Below are positions 30,160 to 38,993 of a stretch of 64,000 nucleotides of DNA, in pieces. Under the pieces are notes generated by a model that saw nothing but the letters and a program-made list of their open reading frames with translations, was not told the DNA's origin and searched no databases. Origin of the DNA: Saccharomycopsis crataegensis. Lineage: Eukaryota > Ascomycota > Saccharomycetes > Ascoideales > Saccharomycopsidaceae. The stretch lies in contig NW_027043838.1 of the NCBI RefSeq assembly GCF_037102585.1, positions 620,001 to 684,000 of the forward strand. Direction: 5' to 3'. Both the position numbers and the translations under genes were made by a program. Every line of letters starts with the position of its first letter. Position 1 is the stretch's first letter.

Positions 30160-31542
30160 CTAATAGTCATCCAATGAATCAAGTTCAAAATCCTCAGCCC
30201 CTCTGGTTTCTTCTACTTCATTTTCCAATTGTACAGCCGGTTGATGTTCCAATGTTGAATATTCGTCTCTATTCATAATTGACAGATCTCCTCCACTATA
30301 CTTATCAACCCCAACAAGTTTCAAATAAAGTTCAATGATGAGCACCATCCACAAGATGATTAATGCCGCTCCAGATGTTAGCAACATGATGTAAGATGAG
30401 TGTCCTGCTCCCATATCTTTGACAAGAATCAATTGCTCCTCATTGGCACCCATAAACATTAAACCTGCTTCGACCAATCCAAAAGGAGCGACGTATTGGA
30501 ATGACATGATCTTCCCTGGAATTGAACGCTGGTCCTTCAAGACAAAGGCAATTTCAATAACTCTCCCAAACCCAGCAAACATAAGGGCCAAACCGAAGAA
30601 ATAGTGTACCTTGGTACTAATTTCCAAATGTTGCACATGAACAGACATAGCCCAGCCCGTAATCGCAATGATGAGCCCCGGAACAAATGAACGATGCCCA
30701 TCTTTCGAAAGATAAATCCCCACCAAGCCCATACACCACCAAATGATCCCCATTGCAGTATGCTGGTAATCACCATGGCTCCAAGGTTCCCATGGTCTAT
30801 GTTCAGTAAAAGTGTTGACACAGCCCCAGACACTAATCACAATAGAATCCCAGAATTCCGGAGGGTATCTAGTCTTTTGGTTTCTAAACCAAGGGATCAT
30901 CAACCATAACAACATCACAAATCCGTAGAAAATGAAGGCCGAGCCCATAATCCCATGAGCCAAACATTGGCCTGTATGGTTTGTTTCGTTAGCATAACAA
31001 AATCCAAGCATGGCAACCACTGTCATGCACATTCTTACCCAGCCGGTCAAACTCGATAAGACTGCAAAGGTTCTGAATGTTCTTGAAACGAACTTCTCTC
31101 CACGTCTAGCAATGACATTTTCTTTGGATCTAAAAGATTGTGGCAAAAATTTACTACCAGAAAGAAGCAAACCAAAGAAAGTGGTGGTTGCTAATAACAT
31201 CATCAAGAACCAAGCGGTCCCCAATGACGTCCGATTTTCATGGTCATTTGGATCATTGAATCGGAGAAATAACGCCTCAAAAAGCGAGTAACCAGTAGAA
31301 ATCAAGAAGAAATTAGTGGCAAGTATGTTTCTCTCGGCAAAGGCAAACGCCGTGCTGATTGATGGAAGAATCAAAACCAAAACAAGTGACATTAGCCAAT
31401 GGAAAGAATCCCACTTGAAGTTTTTGAGATAGACTGATAGATCACGATCTTGGTCTGGCTCATCCATAGGCATGTTCATATCGGCAGCAACCATAGAAAA
31501 TAGAGCCAGGACGCATATTAGAATCCTAAAGTTTTTGGACAT
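30160..31542 (-). CDS. YTP1: Ytp1-family multispanning membrane protein
   Basis: The product has 460 residues (S. cerevisiae Ytp1 459). It has an N-terminal signal peptide (ILICVLALFSMVAA) then about ten hydrophobic segments, the start SFHWLMSLVLVLILPSISTAF, and conserved family blocks: FTEHRPWEPWSHGDYQHTAMGIIWW and SFVPGLIIAITGWAMSVH. Two sequons lie in NETNHT. The cytosolic tail is acidic. Histidine-rich loop patterns recall metal-binding b561/Ytp1-like domains, but no function is established; S. cerevisiae YTP1 is dispensable and of unknown role. The gene is followed downstream by the long AFT-type promoter region. Confidence 0.9.
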   Translation of the reverse strand: MSKNFRILICVLALFSMVAADMNMPMDEPDQDRDLSVYLKNFKWDSFHWLMSLVLVLILPSISTAFAFAERNILATNFFLISTGYSLFEALFLRFNDPNDHENRTSLGTAWFLMMLLATTTFFGLLLSGSKFLPQSFRSKENVIARRGEKFVSRTFRTFAVLSSLTGWVRMCMTVVAMLGFCYANETNHTGQCLAHGIMGSAFIFYGFVMLLWLMIPWFRNQKTRYPPEFWDSIVISVWGCVNTFTEHRPWEPWSHGDYQHTAMGIIWWCMGLVGIYLSKDGHRSFVPGLIIAITGWAMSVHVQHLEISTKVHYFFGLALMFAGFGRVIEIAFVLKDQRSIPGKIMSFQYVAPFGLVEAGLMFMGANEEQLILVKDMGAGHSSYIMLLTSGAALIILWMVLIIELYLKLVGVDKYSGGDLSIMNRDEYSTLEHQPAVQLENEVEETRGAEDFELDSLDDY

Positions 31543-32181
31543 CGCTTAAATTTGTAAAATAGGTTATCGGTTACCCCAAACCCAACTCCTTAAGACAACT
31601 TTTGGTATCAATTGAATATAATGGTACTGATTATCTATTTCTTGACTTTTGCATCAAGCAATAAATAAACAACTAACGAGAAAGTAAAAGTGAATTATGG
31701 AAATTATATTTGTGGATATGTAGTTCTCTCTCCAGCTATCTATTTTTCATTTTGACCTGTCAACTGATCTCGCTGTTTTCGCTTTTGTTTTTTTGATAAG
31801 ATTTTCTTCCTCTTTACTCCGACACACCCCCTAATTGCCCCCTATATAATCTGCCAGTTGCTGTCATAAGGGAATAGGAATCTACAGACTATGCAAATAA
31901 AACAAATAACAAAACCTTTATTGAAACACAGAACCACAAAAAAAAAAAAAAAAAAAAATTAAAATGAACAAGAGTGAGAATTCTGCTTCTTTATACTGCA
32001 AAATAGAGTAACATCCCATATCAGAAATCTCCATTTGGAAGATAGGAGAATGAAATTGACAGAATAATGACAAGTGCAAATTATGAAGTGAAGTATTAAC
32101 TAGAGAAAACTCTATCGAAAGACCCAAAATAGAAAATAAAAATTAAGAAGAATATACTGATTTGATTACCCATCCATAATA
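31543..32181. other. YTP1 promoter / TUL1 3' region
   Basis: It contains C-rich motifs (ACCCCCTAATTGCCCCC near 31826) and a polyA tract at about 31937-31960. There is no convincing frame or RNA gene. Confidence 0.5.
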
Positions 32182-34704
32182 TCATATTGGAGGCAAGGGG
32201 TTTCTACACACTGGACACTTCAATTTATATCTCATCCAGTTTTCAAGACAATCATTATGGAAAATATGATGACATGGTGTGATCATAAAATCATCAGCTA
32301 CTACTAGCTTCGTATCAGTTCCATTCAACAACCTGTCATCCTCTGCGACACTATCGTGACCATCTGTGAAACCTTCGTTTTTCGTGGTCACTGGAATATC
32401 CACATCTGTCATACAAATGGCACAGTCCATTTTAAATATTTCTTTATGTGTGTGATCCCCGTTTGATGAGACAACCGTCTTATGTTTTGAGTTGAGCAAA
32501 TCAATACCAAACCCATTTTCTAAATCAGCGAGTGAAAGAGTTGGATGGTAGTTATAAATATTTGGCAAGTACCGTTTTGGAATTAATACCCTAGGACCGA
32601 ACTTCTCCTGGATGTAAAGTGCGGCGATGGAAATTAACTTGAATATTGTAAGGCCAATTAAGAAATTGTAATCTGTGTGGTGATGGAACACATTATTGGA
32701 ATAACCAAGAACATAATAAATTGGAAGTAATCGAACAATTGAGGTCCCAATTATAAACTCCCAACTGAACGAAGTTCTAGAGCCACGAATGACATTTCGC
32801 ACAATTTGTGGGTACCAATAAGAATTGATAAACACAAGTATCAACTTTTCGGTGAAGAATCTAGGAGCTCTACCCCAAGTTGAAACATTAACAACCAAAA
32901 ATGAACAGAAAATTAGGGAAAAGAAAAACCTGGAGTATAAATTCGATGAAACCGTGCGCTCATCCTCAAAGTTTGTGGTAGTAGTAGTATTTGTATTCAA
33001 ATTACCGGCCTGGGTCTGGAATCCTCCTGTACTGGTAGGTAATACATCACCGTTATTGCTACTGCTTTCATTATTGCTTGAATCATCAGTTGGATTGCCT
33101 CTTAAAATCGTCCATAAATCAACATTTTGCTCATTCATCTGTAGCATGTATATACCAACCATGTACCGGAGCTCAAATATTGATGAAAGCGTGAATGTAA
33201 TCAATGCGGCGATTGCCAAGGAAATATACAAATCAAAGACAATTACCGTAGATATAAGCAATATCATTGTGAGAGTCCCATCTATCAAGTTCATAATTGA
33301 TAAGGTGTGGTAAGATATTCTAGAAATTCTAGGAGGGGTATTGGTCAAATTCATTTGACGAATTAATAAATATAGTTGCAATGAAACCAAAATCATGACT
33401 CCAATCACTACCTTCCTAATCCGAGAGATTTGAGAATAATGGCTTCTACCTTCCAAATTGTTGATTTCAAATAAAATCCCACAGTCTGGTGAATAAAAAA
33501 GCCCTTGATTAATTACAAATTTAGGAATCTCAGCTGTTGGGCGACCTATCGGATCAAGAATCTCATCATCAATCATTTCTAATTCTTCTTTTGTTAAATT
33601 CACCGGGTTGAAATTCAAGTAGCTCACAAATTCACATTTCAAAGTTTCTCTAGCATCTTCTCTCAAAACATCAAATGTTAAATTCTTGTGCACGCTCAGG
33701 GATTCAAGAGATTCATGATACTGAAACTTTTCCACCATATATGATTTCACCGCTTCAAAATTATTCTCATTGAGCAACAAGTGAGGTAACGCGTAGTAAC
33801 TTTCAAACTTGGCTGATCTAGTGGTGGCAAATATGTTACCATTATCAAGAAAATACATTCCGCTCATGGAGATAGGATGTACTTCAGTTTGGTCAGTGTC
33901 AGTCAATTGCATGTTTATAATGACTGGAAAAATGTTTGAATTTGTAAGATTATCCTCTCCATTTCTTTGGGTTGTCACTTCAATATAAAAGTCACCAACT
34001 TCTATATTGCTGACATTGCCTATTCTTTGGGATACATAAGCTCTATTATCTGACAAGGTATTGTATCTCGATCCATTATCGTAAAATGAATCCGAAGCTG
34101 AATCCTCAGAAAAGCCTGTACCATCAGCAACCGAATTGGCTTCCTCGGCACCATTTTGAGCATTAGCAAAATTGCTATTTTCGTCTTCGTCATCCTCATA
34201 ATTATTACGACTTCTATCAAATGGATTTTCATACACATATGGTGACAAATATTCGGGAACTGGCATTGGAATTTTGGAAAAATTTAGTGCAGAGGTTTTG
34301 AATTTACCTCTGAATGATCCTGTTAAGTTTTTCATAAATAAGGATTGGCCATGCTTGTTGTGGCTATTTGTATACCACACATCATTAGCAAGCGCACTGA
34401 CATAGTTTGGCAAAATTGAATACTCTTCAGTTTCTTGAAAATGATCATAGTCCTTATCAGGGAATGGGTATAGCGACAAGTTTCGGTTATCCATTGCATC
34501 TTTATAACTCATTCGAAGACCAGTAATGTTTCCATATCCTGATTCGTAAGTTGAATTGAATAGAACGCTTCTCAGTCTGTTGCGTTCACTATTGAATGTA
34601 TCCAACAGTTGTCGCTCATCCTCAGCTAGTTCATAGTCGGTTCCTGGCATAAATAGTATAAAACATACTATAAGAAGAATGAGAATTTCCCCTCTTGAAG
34701 TCAT
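32182..34704 (-). CDS. TUL1: Transmembrane RING E3 ligase Tul1 (Dsc complex)
   Basis: Tul1 is the catalytic ubiquitin ligase of the Golgi/endosomal/vacuolar Dsc complex, which removes misplaced membrane proteins. The product has 840 residues (S. cerevisiae 758). It has a signal peptide (ILILLIVCFILFM), a large lumenal domain with many N-glycosylation sequons up to ~430, about seven hydrophobic helices (~435-720), and a C-terminal RING-H2: CAICMTDVD near 761, a ~35-residue insert, then CHHIFHNDCLENWMRYKLKCPVCRNPLPPI. The CPVCRNPLPP end is characteristic of the family. An acidic Asp/Glu/Asn stretch (EDDEDE, ~170) and an Asn/Thr-rich loop (~550) account for the added length. Confidence 0.95.
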   Translation of the reverse strand: MTSRGEILILLIVCFILFMPGTDYELAEDERQLLDTFNSERNRLRSVLFNSTYESGYGNITGLRMSYKDAMDNRNLSLYPFPDKDYDHFQETEEYSILPNYVSALANDVWYTNSHNKHGQSLFMKNLTGSFRGKFKTSALNFSKIPMPVPEYLSPYVYENPFDRSRNNYEDDEDENSNFANAQNGAEEANSVADGTGFSEDSASDSFYDNGSRYNTLSDNRAYVSQRIGNVSNIEVGDFYIEVTTQRNGEDNLTNSNIFPVIINMQLTDTDQTEVHPISMSGMYFLDNGNIFATTRSAKFESYYALPHLLLNENNFEAVKSYMVEKFQYHESLESLSVHKNLTFDVLREDARETLKCEFVSYLNFNPVNLTKEELEMIDDEILDPIGRPTAEIPKFVINQGLFYSPDCGILFEINNLEGRSHYSQISRIRKVVIGVMILVSLQLYLLIRQMNLTNTPPRISRISYHTLSIMNLIDGTLTMILLISTVIVFDLYISLAIAALITFTLSSIFELRYMVGIYMLQMNEQNVDLWTILRGNPTDDSSNNESSSNNGDVLPTSTGGFQTQAGNLNTNTTTTTNFEDERTVSSNLYSRFFFSLIFCSFLVVNVSTWGRAPRFFTEKLILVFINSYWYPQIVRNVIRGSRTSFSWEFIIGTSIVRLLPIYYVLGYSNNVFHHHTDYNFLIGLTIFKLISIAALYIQEKFGPRVLIPKRYLPNIYNYHPTLSLADLENGFGIDLLNSKHKTVVSSNGDHTHKEIFKMDCAICMTDVDIPVTTKNEGFTDGHDSVAEDDRLLNGTDTKLVVADDFMITPCHHIFHNDCLENWMRYKLKCPVCRNPLPPI

Positions 34705-35000
34705 TCCCGTTTGTTTTTTCTTATATCTTTATCCTTTGAGAAGTGATATTAATATTAATATATACTATATGTCATACTGTATGAATCCGTATCACACACC
34801 TAAAAATCACTAATAATTCGCATTTACCCGGGTACTGTGGAGTTGTAAAAGTCAGGGTAGTCAAATTAAGTATACTCCATGAGTGTGGGTCATCACCTAA
34901 ACAAAAAAAAAAAATTTTTTCTAGGAGCATGAAAAATTCAAACACAATAATAATAGAGTAGATAGATAGCCAAGTTATATTAACTACATTCATTCAAATT

Positions 35001-36851
35001 ATGGCCTCTCCAAAAAATTCTGTGTCAAAGTCTTCCAAGAGTGATAAGCTATCCAATAAAGCTTCTTCAAAGCAAAAAAAACTGGTTCAGAAAGTAAAGG
35101 AACAACCGAAACAAGTCTTTAGTGTTGAAGAGATCAAAACCATTTATCAGCAGGTAAAGACCTCGACAAAGAATCTCAATGATATAGTGAAGTTACTTGA
35201 CCAATTAACTGAATTGTCCAAATCACATAACGAGATCCTAGCACATGAAGAAGAAGCTCGGCTTTTGATTATTTCATTACTTAAGGTATTTGAACATTTC
35301 ATAAAGCTGAAGACCTTGAGGTACTCCATCAAGAAAGAAACCAATGATAACAAGGTTGTGCTCAACAAGTGGTTGAAATCTAAATATGATTTGTTCAAAA
35401 AAACACTATTGAGCCTTATCAGTGAATTTGTTTCAGATAATGACATTCTTATTGATGCATTGGAAGGGTACTTCCAATTAATGAAGCTTGAAGCTACCAC
35501 TTGGGCTCCAAAAAATGAGGCACATTTCCCTGGTCAGATGTACGAAACTCTTGTGAAGACATTGATATTCGATAGCAAAAATGGGAAAATTTTGGAAGAT
35601 GGGACCACCGACAGTATTTTAATAGAATTCTTCACCAGTAATTATTTGAATAAGTGCAAAGATTTGAAATTCTACTTTTTGAGTCTGATGATCAATCTTT
35701 TAGAACAAGAGAAACAAAAATTAGGCGGAAAAAGTTTTAAAACTGTATATTCCAAGTGGTTAACTATTATGCAAGAAGATTATTTCCATTCAATTTTCTA
35801 TGGAACCAATGATGATAATAAAAAAGATGCTAAGATTGATACAAAATCTAAAAATAATAAAGATGATGAAGATGAAGATGACTTTGGATTTTCTGATGAC
35901 GACGACGATTCAGTTGTTGATGCTTCAGATGACGAGGAATTGGAATTGACTGATACTTTTGTACCAAAGCCACCACAAGCTATTCAAAAGTTTGCCACCT
36001 ATAAGTCGCTTTTCACCAAAAATTGGTTGAGCATTCTTTCGATTCCAGGGATTGAATCTGCTCAATTGAAAACCACTTTAAATATTCTTCACAAGAGAAT
36101 TATTCCATACATGATTAAGCCTGAACAGTTAATGGACTTTTTGACTTATTGCTATGATAACGGCGAGTCAATTATTATAGAGATTTTGGCGATCAATGGG
36201 CTTTTCCAATTAATGCAAAAGAGGAATCTCGAGTACCCACAATTTTACGAAAAATTGTATGATTTCTTCAAGAAACCAGAGATTCTTTCCAATAAGTATA
36301 GATCGAGATTCTTTAGATTGGTGGATTTATTTTTATCATCTACACACTTACCTGCATCGATTGTTGCTTCATTCATCAAAAGAATGGCGAGACTCGCAAT
36401 CTTCAATAACCCTGGTGGGATTGTTATTGTCATGCCATTCATTTACAATCTTTTGAAAAAACACCCAAGTTGTATGATTTTGATTCATAATCCTTTGCTT
36501 AGTGACGAGGAATTGGAAAATTATGAAGATCCTTTCAATAACGATGAAACCGATCCACTTTTAACTAATGCGATTGAGTCGTCGCTATGGGAATTGGAAA
36601 CGTTAGCTAGCCACTACCATCCGAACGTGGCTACTTTGGCTAAAATCTTCTCTAATCCTTTTACCAAAACTAGCTACAACATTGAAGATTTCTTAGATTG
36701 GAATTACAAGGGTTTACTCGAGAGTGAGCGGACCAGACGTATCAAAGGAGACCATATGATGGCTATTGAGTTTGAAGAATGGGACAGTGCTTTTAAGGGC
36801 AAAGAGGAGAACGAAGAAAGTAGATGCTATATAGATAGCTGGAGATTGTGA
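35001..36851 (+). CDS. NOC4: Nucleolar complex protein Noc4
   Basis: Noc4 pairs with Nop14 in assembly and export of the 40S ribosomal subunit precursor. The product has 616 residues (S. cerevisiae 552). The N-terminus is Lys/Ser-rich and suits nucleolar targeting. An acidic, likely disordered segment sits at ~285-320 (DDEDEDDFGFSDDDDD). The CBF/Mak21-type domain follows: YRSRFFRLVDLFLSSTHLPA, FIKRMARLAI, and the conserved end DPLLTNAIESSLWELETLASHYHP plus LAKIFSNPFTKTSYNIEDFLDWNY. An A12T6 junction lies ~85 bases upstream and a TGAAAAATTC close to the start, similar to the RRPE element of ribosome-biogenesis genes. Confidence 0.95.
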   Translation: MASPKNSVSKSSKSDKLSNKASSKQKKLVQKVKEQPKQVFSVEEIKTIYQQVKTSTKNLNDIVKLLDQLTELSKSHNEILAHEEEARLLIISLLKVFEHFIKLKTLRYSIKKETNDNKVVLNKWLKSKYDLFKKTLLSLISEFVSDNDILIDALEGYFQLMKLEATTWAPKNEAHFPGQMYETLVKTLIFDSKNGKILEDGTTDSILIEFFTSNYLNKCKDLKFYFLSLMINLLEQEKQKLGGKSFKTVYSKWLTIMQEDYFHSIFYGTNDDNKKDAKIDTKSKNNKDDEDEDDFGFSDDDDDSVVDASDDEELELTDTFVPKPPQAIQKFATYKSLFTKNWLSILSIPGIESAQLKTTLNILHKRIIPYMIKPEQLMDFLTYCYDNGESIIIEILAINGLFQLMQKRNLEYPQFYEKLYDFFKKPEILSNKYRSRFFRLVDLFLSSTHLPASIVASFIKRMARLAIFNNPGGIVIVMPFIYNLLKKHPSCMILIHNPLLSDEELENYEDPFNNDETDPLLTNAIESSLWELETLASHYHPNVATLAKIFSNPFTKTSYNIEDFLDWNYKGLLESERTRRIKGDHMMAIEFEEWDSAFKGKEENEESRCYIDSWRL

Positions 36852-37356
36852 TTGGGTGTACCTTTTGTAATATATGAGTTATAACATTTAATCTTGTAGC
36901 CCCCTATCGACTGATTTTTCTTTGTTTCGATCTCTTTCTCTTTCCATTTCTTTATTTGTTTCGGCAGTGTAGTTTTGACTTCGTTTCCAACAGGAGGGAT
37001 CATGGCAGTACCCACGGTTCCGCGGAAGGTGTGGCAGTTGGTGTGTATGTTGAGCGACGATCCTTCTGCAAATCCCTCGCTCAAAGTTGTCGAAAACAGT
37101 GTGTCGTATAGGTCGGCTGACCCGCTTGCTTTGTGATGCAGGCCGCTTGTGGGACGGCGAAAACAAAAAAAAAAAAAAAAAGAAAAAAGAGAAATTTTTT
37201 TTCGCCCGGATTACAAAAACAGGCGGATTTCCTCGAAAAACATTTAGTCATTTCGTACCCTAGACCTGTCATCACCTTTTATTCTACTTTTTGTCCATAC
37301 AATCAGGACGCCAATAAATAACACATTGTCAGTTGGACAAACATATTACACCGACG
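36852..37356. other. NOC4 3' region and promoter of the bZIP gene
   Basis: It includes a more GC-rich patch (36980-37160) with TGTGGC at 37030-37035, the Met31/Met32 core, which would suit a sulfur-pathway bZIP, and an A-rich tract near 37164-37185. No gene. Confidence 0.45.
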
Positions 37357-37965
37357 ATGGAATACGGATACTTCAACAGCCCTCTCAACGGCTTGAATCT
37401 TGAGAATATTGAATCCCCTCCTGATATGAATTTGGATGGCAACAATGATTTGTCAGCTTTCATGAACAACAAGTTCTTCGACTTTGACAACTTTGGCAAC
37501 GAAGAATTTTATAAAACAACGAAGCAAGATGGTCAACAGCAAATAAAAAGTGAAAATATCGATGATGTCTTCAATTCTCTACTCAGTAACAATAGCGTTA
37601 GTAATGACAATGTTCTCAATTTGCAAGGTCAATCAAATTTCATTGCTACTTCACAATATCCAATACAGCAGCAAGCTCAACCAAAAGTGGTCAGCAGTGG
37701 CTCTAAGGTGGTTAAGGAACCATGCATGAATGACAAGAGAAAAAGAAATACATTGGCCTCTGCAAGATTCAGAGTCAAGAAGAAGATGAAAGAACAATTG
37801 ATGGAGCAAAGCTTGGTCGACTTGAACAGCAAAGTCGCTGAGTTGAAGGCCACTATCATGAAGTTGGAAATGGAAAACAAGTGTCTCAAGAGCTTGGTAA
37901 TTGAAAAGAACGAAAGAACATCCAACGAGTTGTTATCAAGCATCAAAAAGAACGCTGGCGTATAA
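37357..37965 (+). CDS. MET28: bZIP transcription factor of the Met28/Met4/Cys3 type
   Basis: The product has 202 residues from ATG 37357; the frame upstream has no ATG. The N-terminal ~120 residues are acidic and Asn/Gln-rich, a possible activation region. The basic region KRKRNTLASARFRVKKKMKEQ (~127-147) carries the ASARFR core that sets the Cys3/Met4/Met28 class apart from Gcn4 or AP-1 types. A leucine zipper follows (LVDLNSKVAELKATIMKLEMENKCLKSL), with spaced Leu/Ile residues. Members regulate sulfate assimilation and methionine/cysteine synthesis, usually with Cbf1. Whether this is the Met28 or Cys3 orthologue cannot be settled. A TGTGGC core lies in its upstream region. Confidence 0.8.
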   Translation: MEYGYFNSPLNGLNLENIESPPDMNLDGNNDLSAFMNNKFFDFDNFGNEEFYKTTKQDGQQQIKSENIDDVFNSLLSNNSVSNDNVLNLQGQSNFIATSQYPIQQQAQPKVVSSGSKVVKEPCMNDKRKRNTLASARFRVKKKMKEQLMEQSLVDLNSKVAELKATIMKLEMENKCLKSLVIEKNERTSNELLSSIKKNAGV

Positions 37966-38259
37966 ATGTTTTGTCTTTTTGCCTTTCATTCTCGACTTCA
38001 CTCCACACATCCTCTAATCTTCAATTTCATAGCATGAATGCTTTCCTATACGTTTCAAACTTTCAACAATCATCTGTCTTTTAGTTCTCCTTTAGATAAT
38101 GTTTCCAACAAACATTTCAATATCTATACAGCAAACATCTTGTTTCTGCTTTTTTCAACAAACTTTTCTTGCACATTTCCTGGGTTTTACATCGGTTTTT
38201 TCTGTTTACGCTTATTATTTTTTTTTCTTCTCATGTCATACCTGCTAATTATCTTGTGA

Positions 38260-38307
38260 TTGGTTCTTTTCAACAAAAGAATCCGTTGGTTCTTTTCAAC
38301 AAAAGAA
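38260..38307 (+). repeat. Two tandem 26-bp units, each a perfect hairpin
   Basis: TTGGTTCTTTTCAACAAAAGAA occurs at 38260-38281 and 38286-38307. Within each unit TTCTTTT and AAAAGAA are exact inverted repeats around CAAC. The repeats lie about 300 bases after the bZIP stop and 330 before DPM2, so they may act in 3'-end formation or as paired protein sites. Confidence 0.85.
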
Positions 38308-38542
38308 CACTTGTTCAACCACTACTAACGAACTTTTTTTTTTTCAACCATTAGAGAATATTTTCTGTCAAAATGGAAATAATTCAGTATATATATTTTG
38401 AATGCTTCTTCTAGAGTACTCTGAATTTCATGTTTTTTATGAATCCTATATTTTAGGTTGTTTCCAGCGACAATTAGTAGGGAAGTTTTTTTTTTTTTTC
38501 TCGCGGTTTGCCACGGGTAACCACCGTGATATATTATTTACA

Positions 38543-38632
38543 ATGTTTATTCCAAGGGATTCACCAGCACAGCAAACTTCGAAGAATAAAAAGAACACAA
38601 TAATTCGTGAACCTCATCAATTTGTACCCTAG
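38543..38632 (+). CDS. Possible upstream ORF of DPM2 (29 codons)
   Basis: The frame starts with ATG (context ACAATG) and encodes a basic, Pro-containing peptide, MFIPRDSPAQQTSKN..., ending at TAG four bases before the ATG at 38637. It has no resemblance to a protein I know. Position suggests a leader peptide that could limit translation of DPM2, if the transcript starts far enough upstream; chance occurrence is equally possible. Confidence 0.25.
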   Translation: MFIPRDSPAQQTSKNKKNTIIREPHQFVP

Positions 38633-38636
38633 AATA

Positions 38637-38993
38637 ATGGTATGTTATATATAGAACTCAAATCATTAAACAATTGGAATGATCATGTTTTTGTTTTCAA
38701 TATACTAATACCGTATGGTACAGGCTGTATTTGACGTGTTAGTTGGTCTTGTAATGCTTGGTGTTGCAACTGTGGTGTTTGTGTACTATACTGCCTGGAC
38801 TTTCCTCTTGCCATTCATTGATGAAGAATCCGTGTTGCAACAATTCTTCTTGCCAAGAGAGTGGGCTGTTAAAATTCCTGCTGCTTTGTTGGTTCTTGGT
38901 GCCTCTGCGGTGTCATTTTTCATTGGTTCGGTTTTGATCAAATCTTCAAAGAAGGCCAAGGCTAAGGCTGACAAGAGTAAGAAATCCAATTGA
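38637..38993 (+). CDS. DPM2: Dolichol-phosphate mannose synthase regulatory subunit
   Basis: Exons 38637-38639 and 38724-38993 give 91 residues. Dpm2 is a small ER protein that stabilises the Dpm1 catalytic subunit in organisms whose Dpm1 lacks its own membrane anchor. Two hydrophobic helices are visible (LVGLVMLGVATVVFVYY and IPAALLVLGASAVSFFIGSVL) with a Lys-rich cytosolic tail. FVYYTAWTFLLPFID and QFFLPREWAVKIP align with human TYYTAWVILLPFID and KYFLPRAYAVAIP. The spliced start gives MAVFDVLVGL. Without splicing an in-frame ATG at 38715 would give MVQAVFDV, differing only at the tip. S. cerevisiae has no DPM2, so Dpm1 here is probably of the human type. Confidence 0.9.
38640..38723 (+). 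other. DPM2 intron 1 (directly after ATG)
   Basis: Donor GTATGT follows the start codon, branch-like TACTAAT is at 38703-38709 and acceptor CAG at 38721-38723. Phase 0, 84 bases. The in-frame ATG at 38715 inside it is the alternative start if unspliced. Confidence 0.7.

Larger units (their letters stand above)
37966..38636. other. bZIP 3' region and DPM2 leader
   Basis: It contains two tandem hairpin units at 38260-38307, a T-rich stretch, and a 29-codon open frame at 38543-38632 that ends four bases before the preferred DPM2 start. Nothing else supportable. Confidence 0.5.

Noticed and set aside
32825-33313. 162-codon frame opposite TUL1
   Set aside because: Antisense shadow of the TUL1 membrane region; no independent support.
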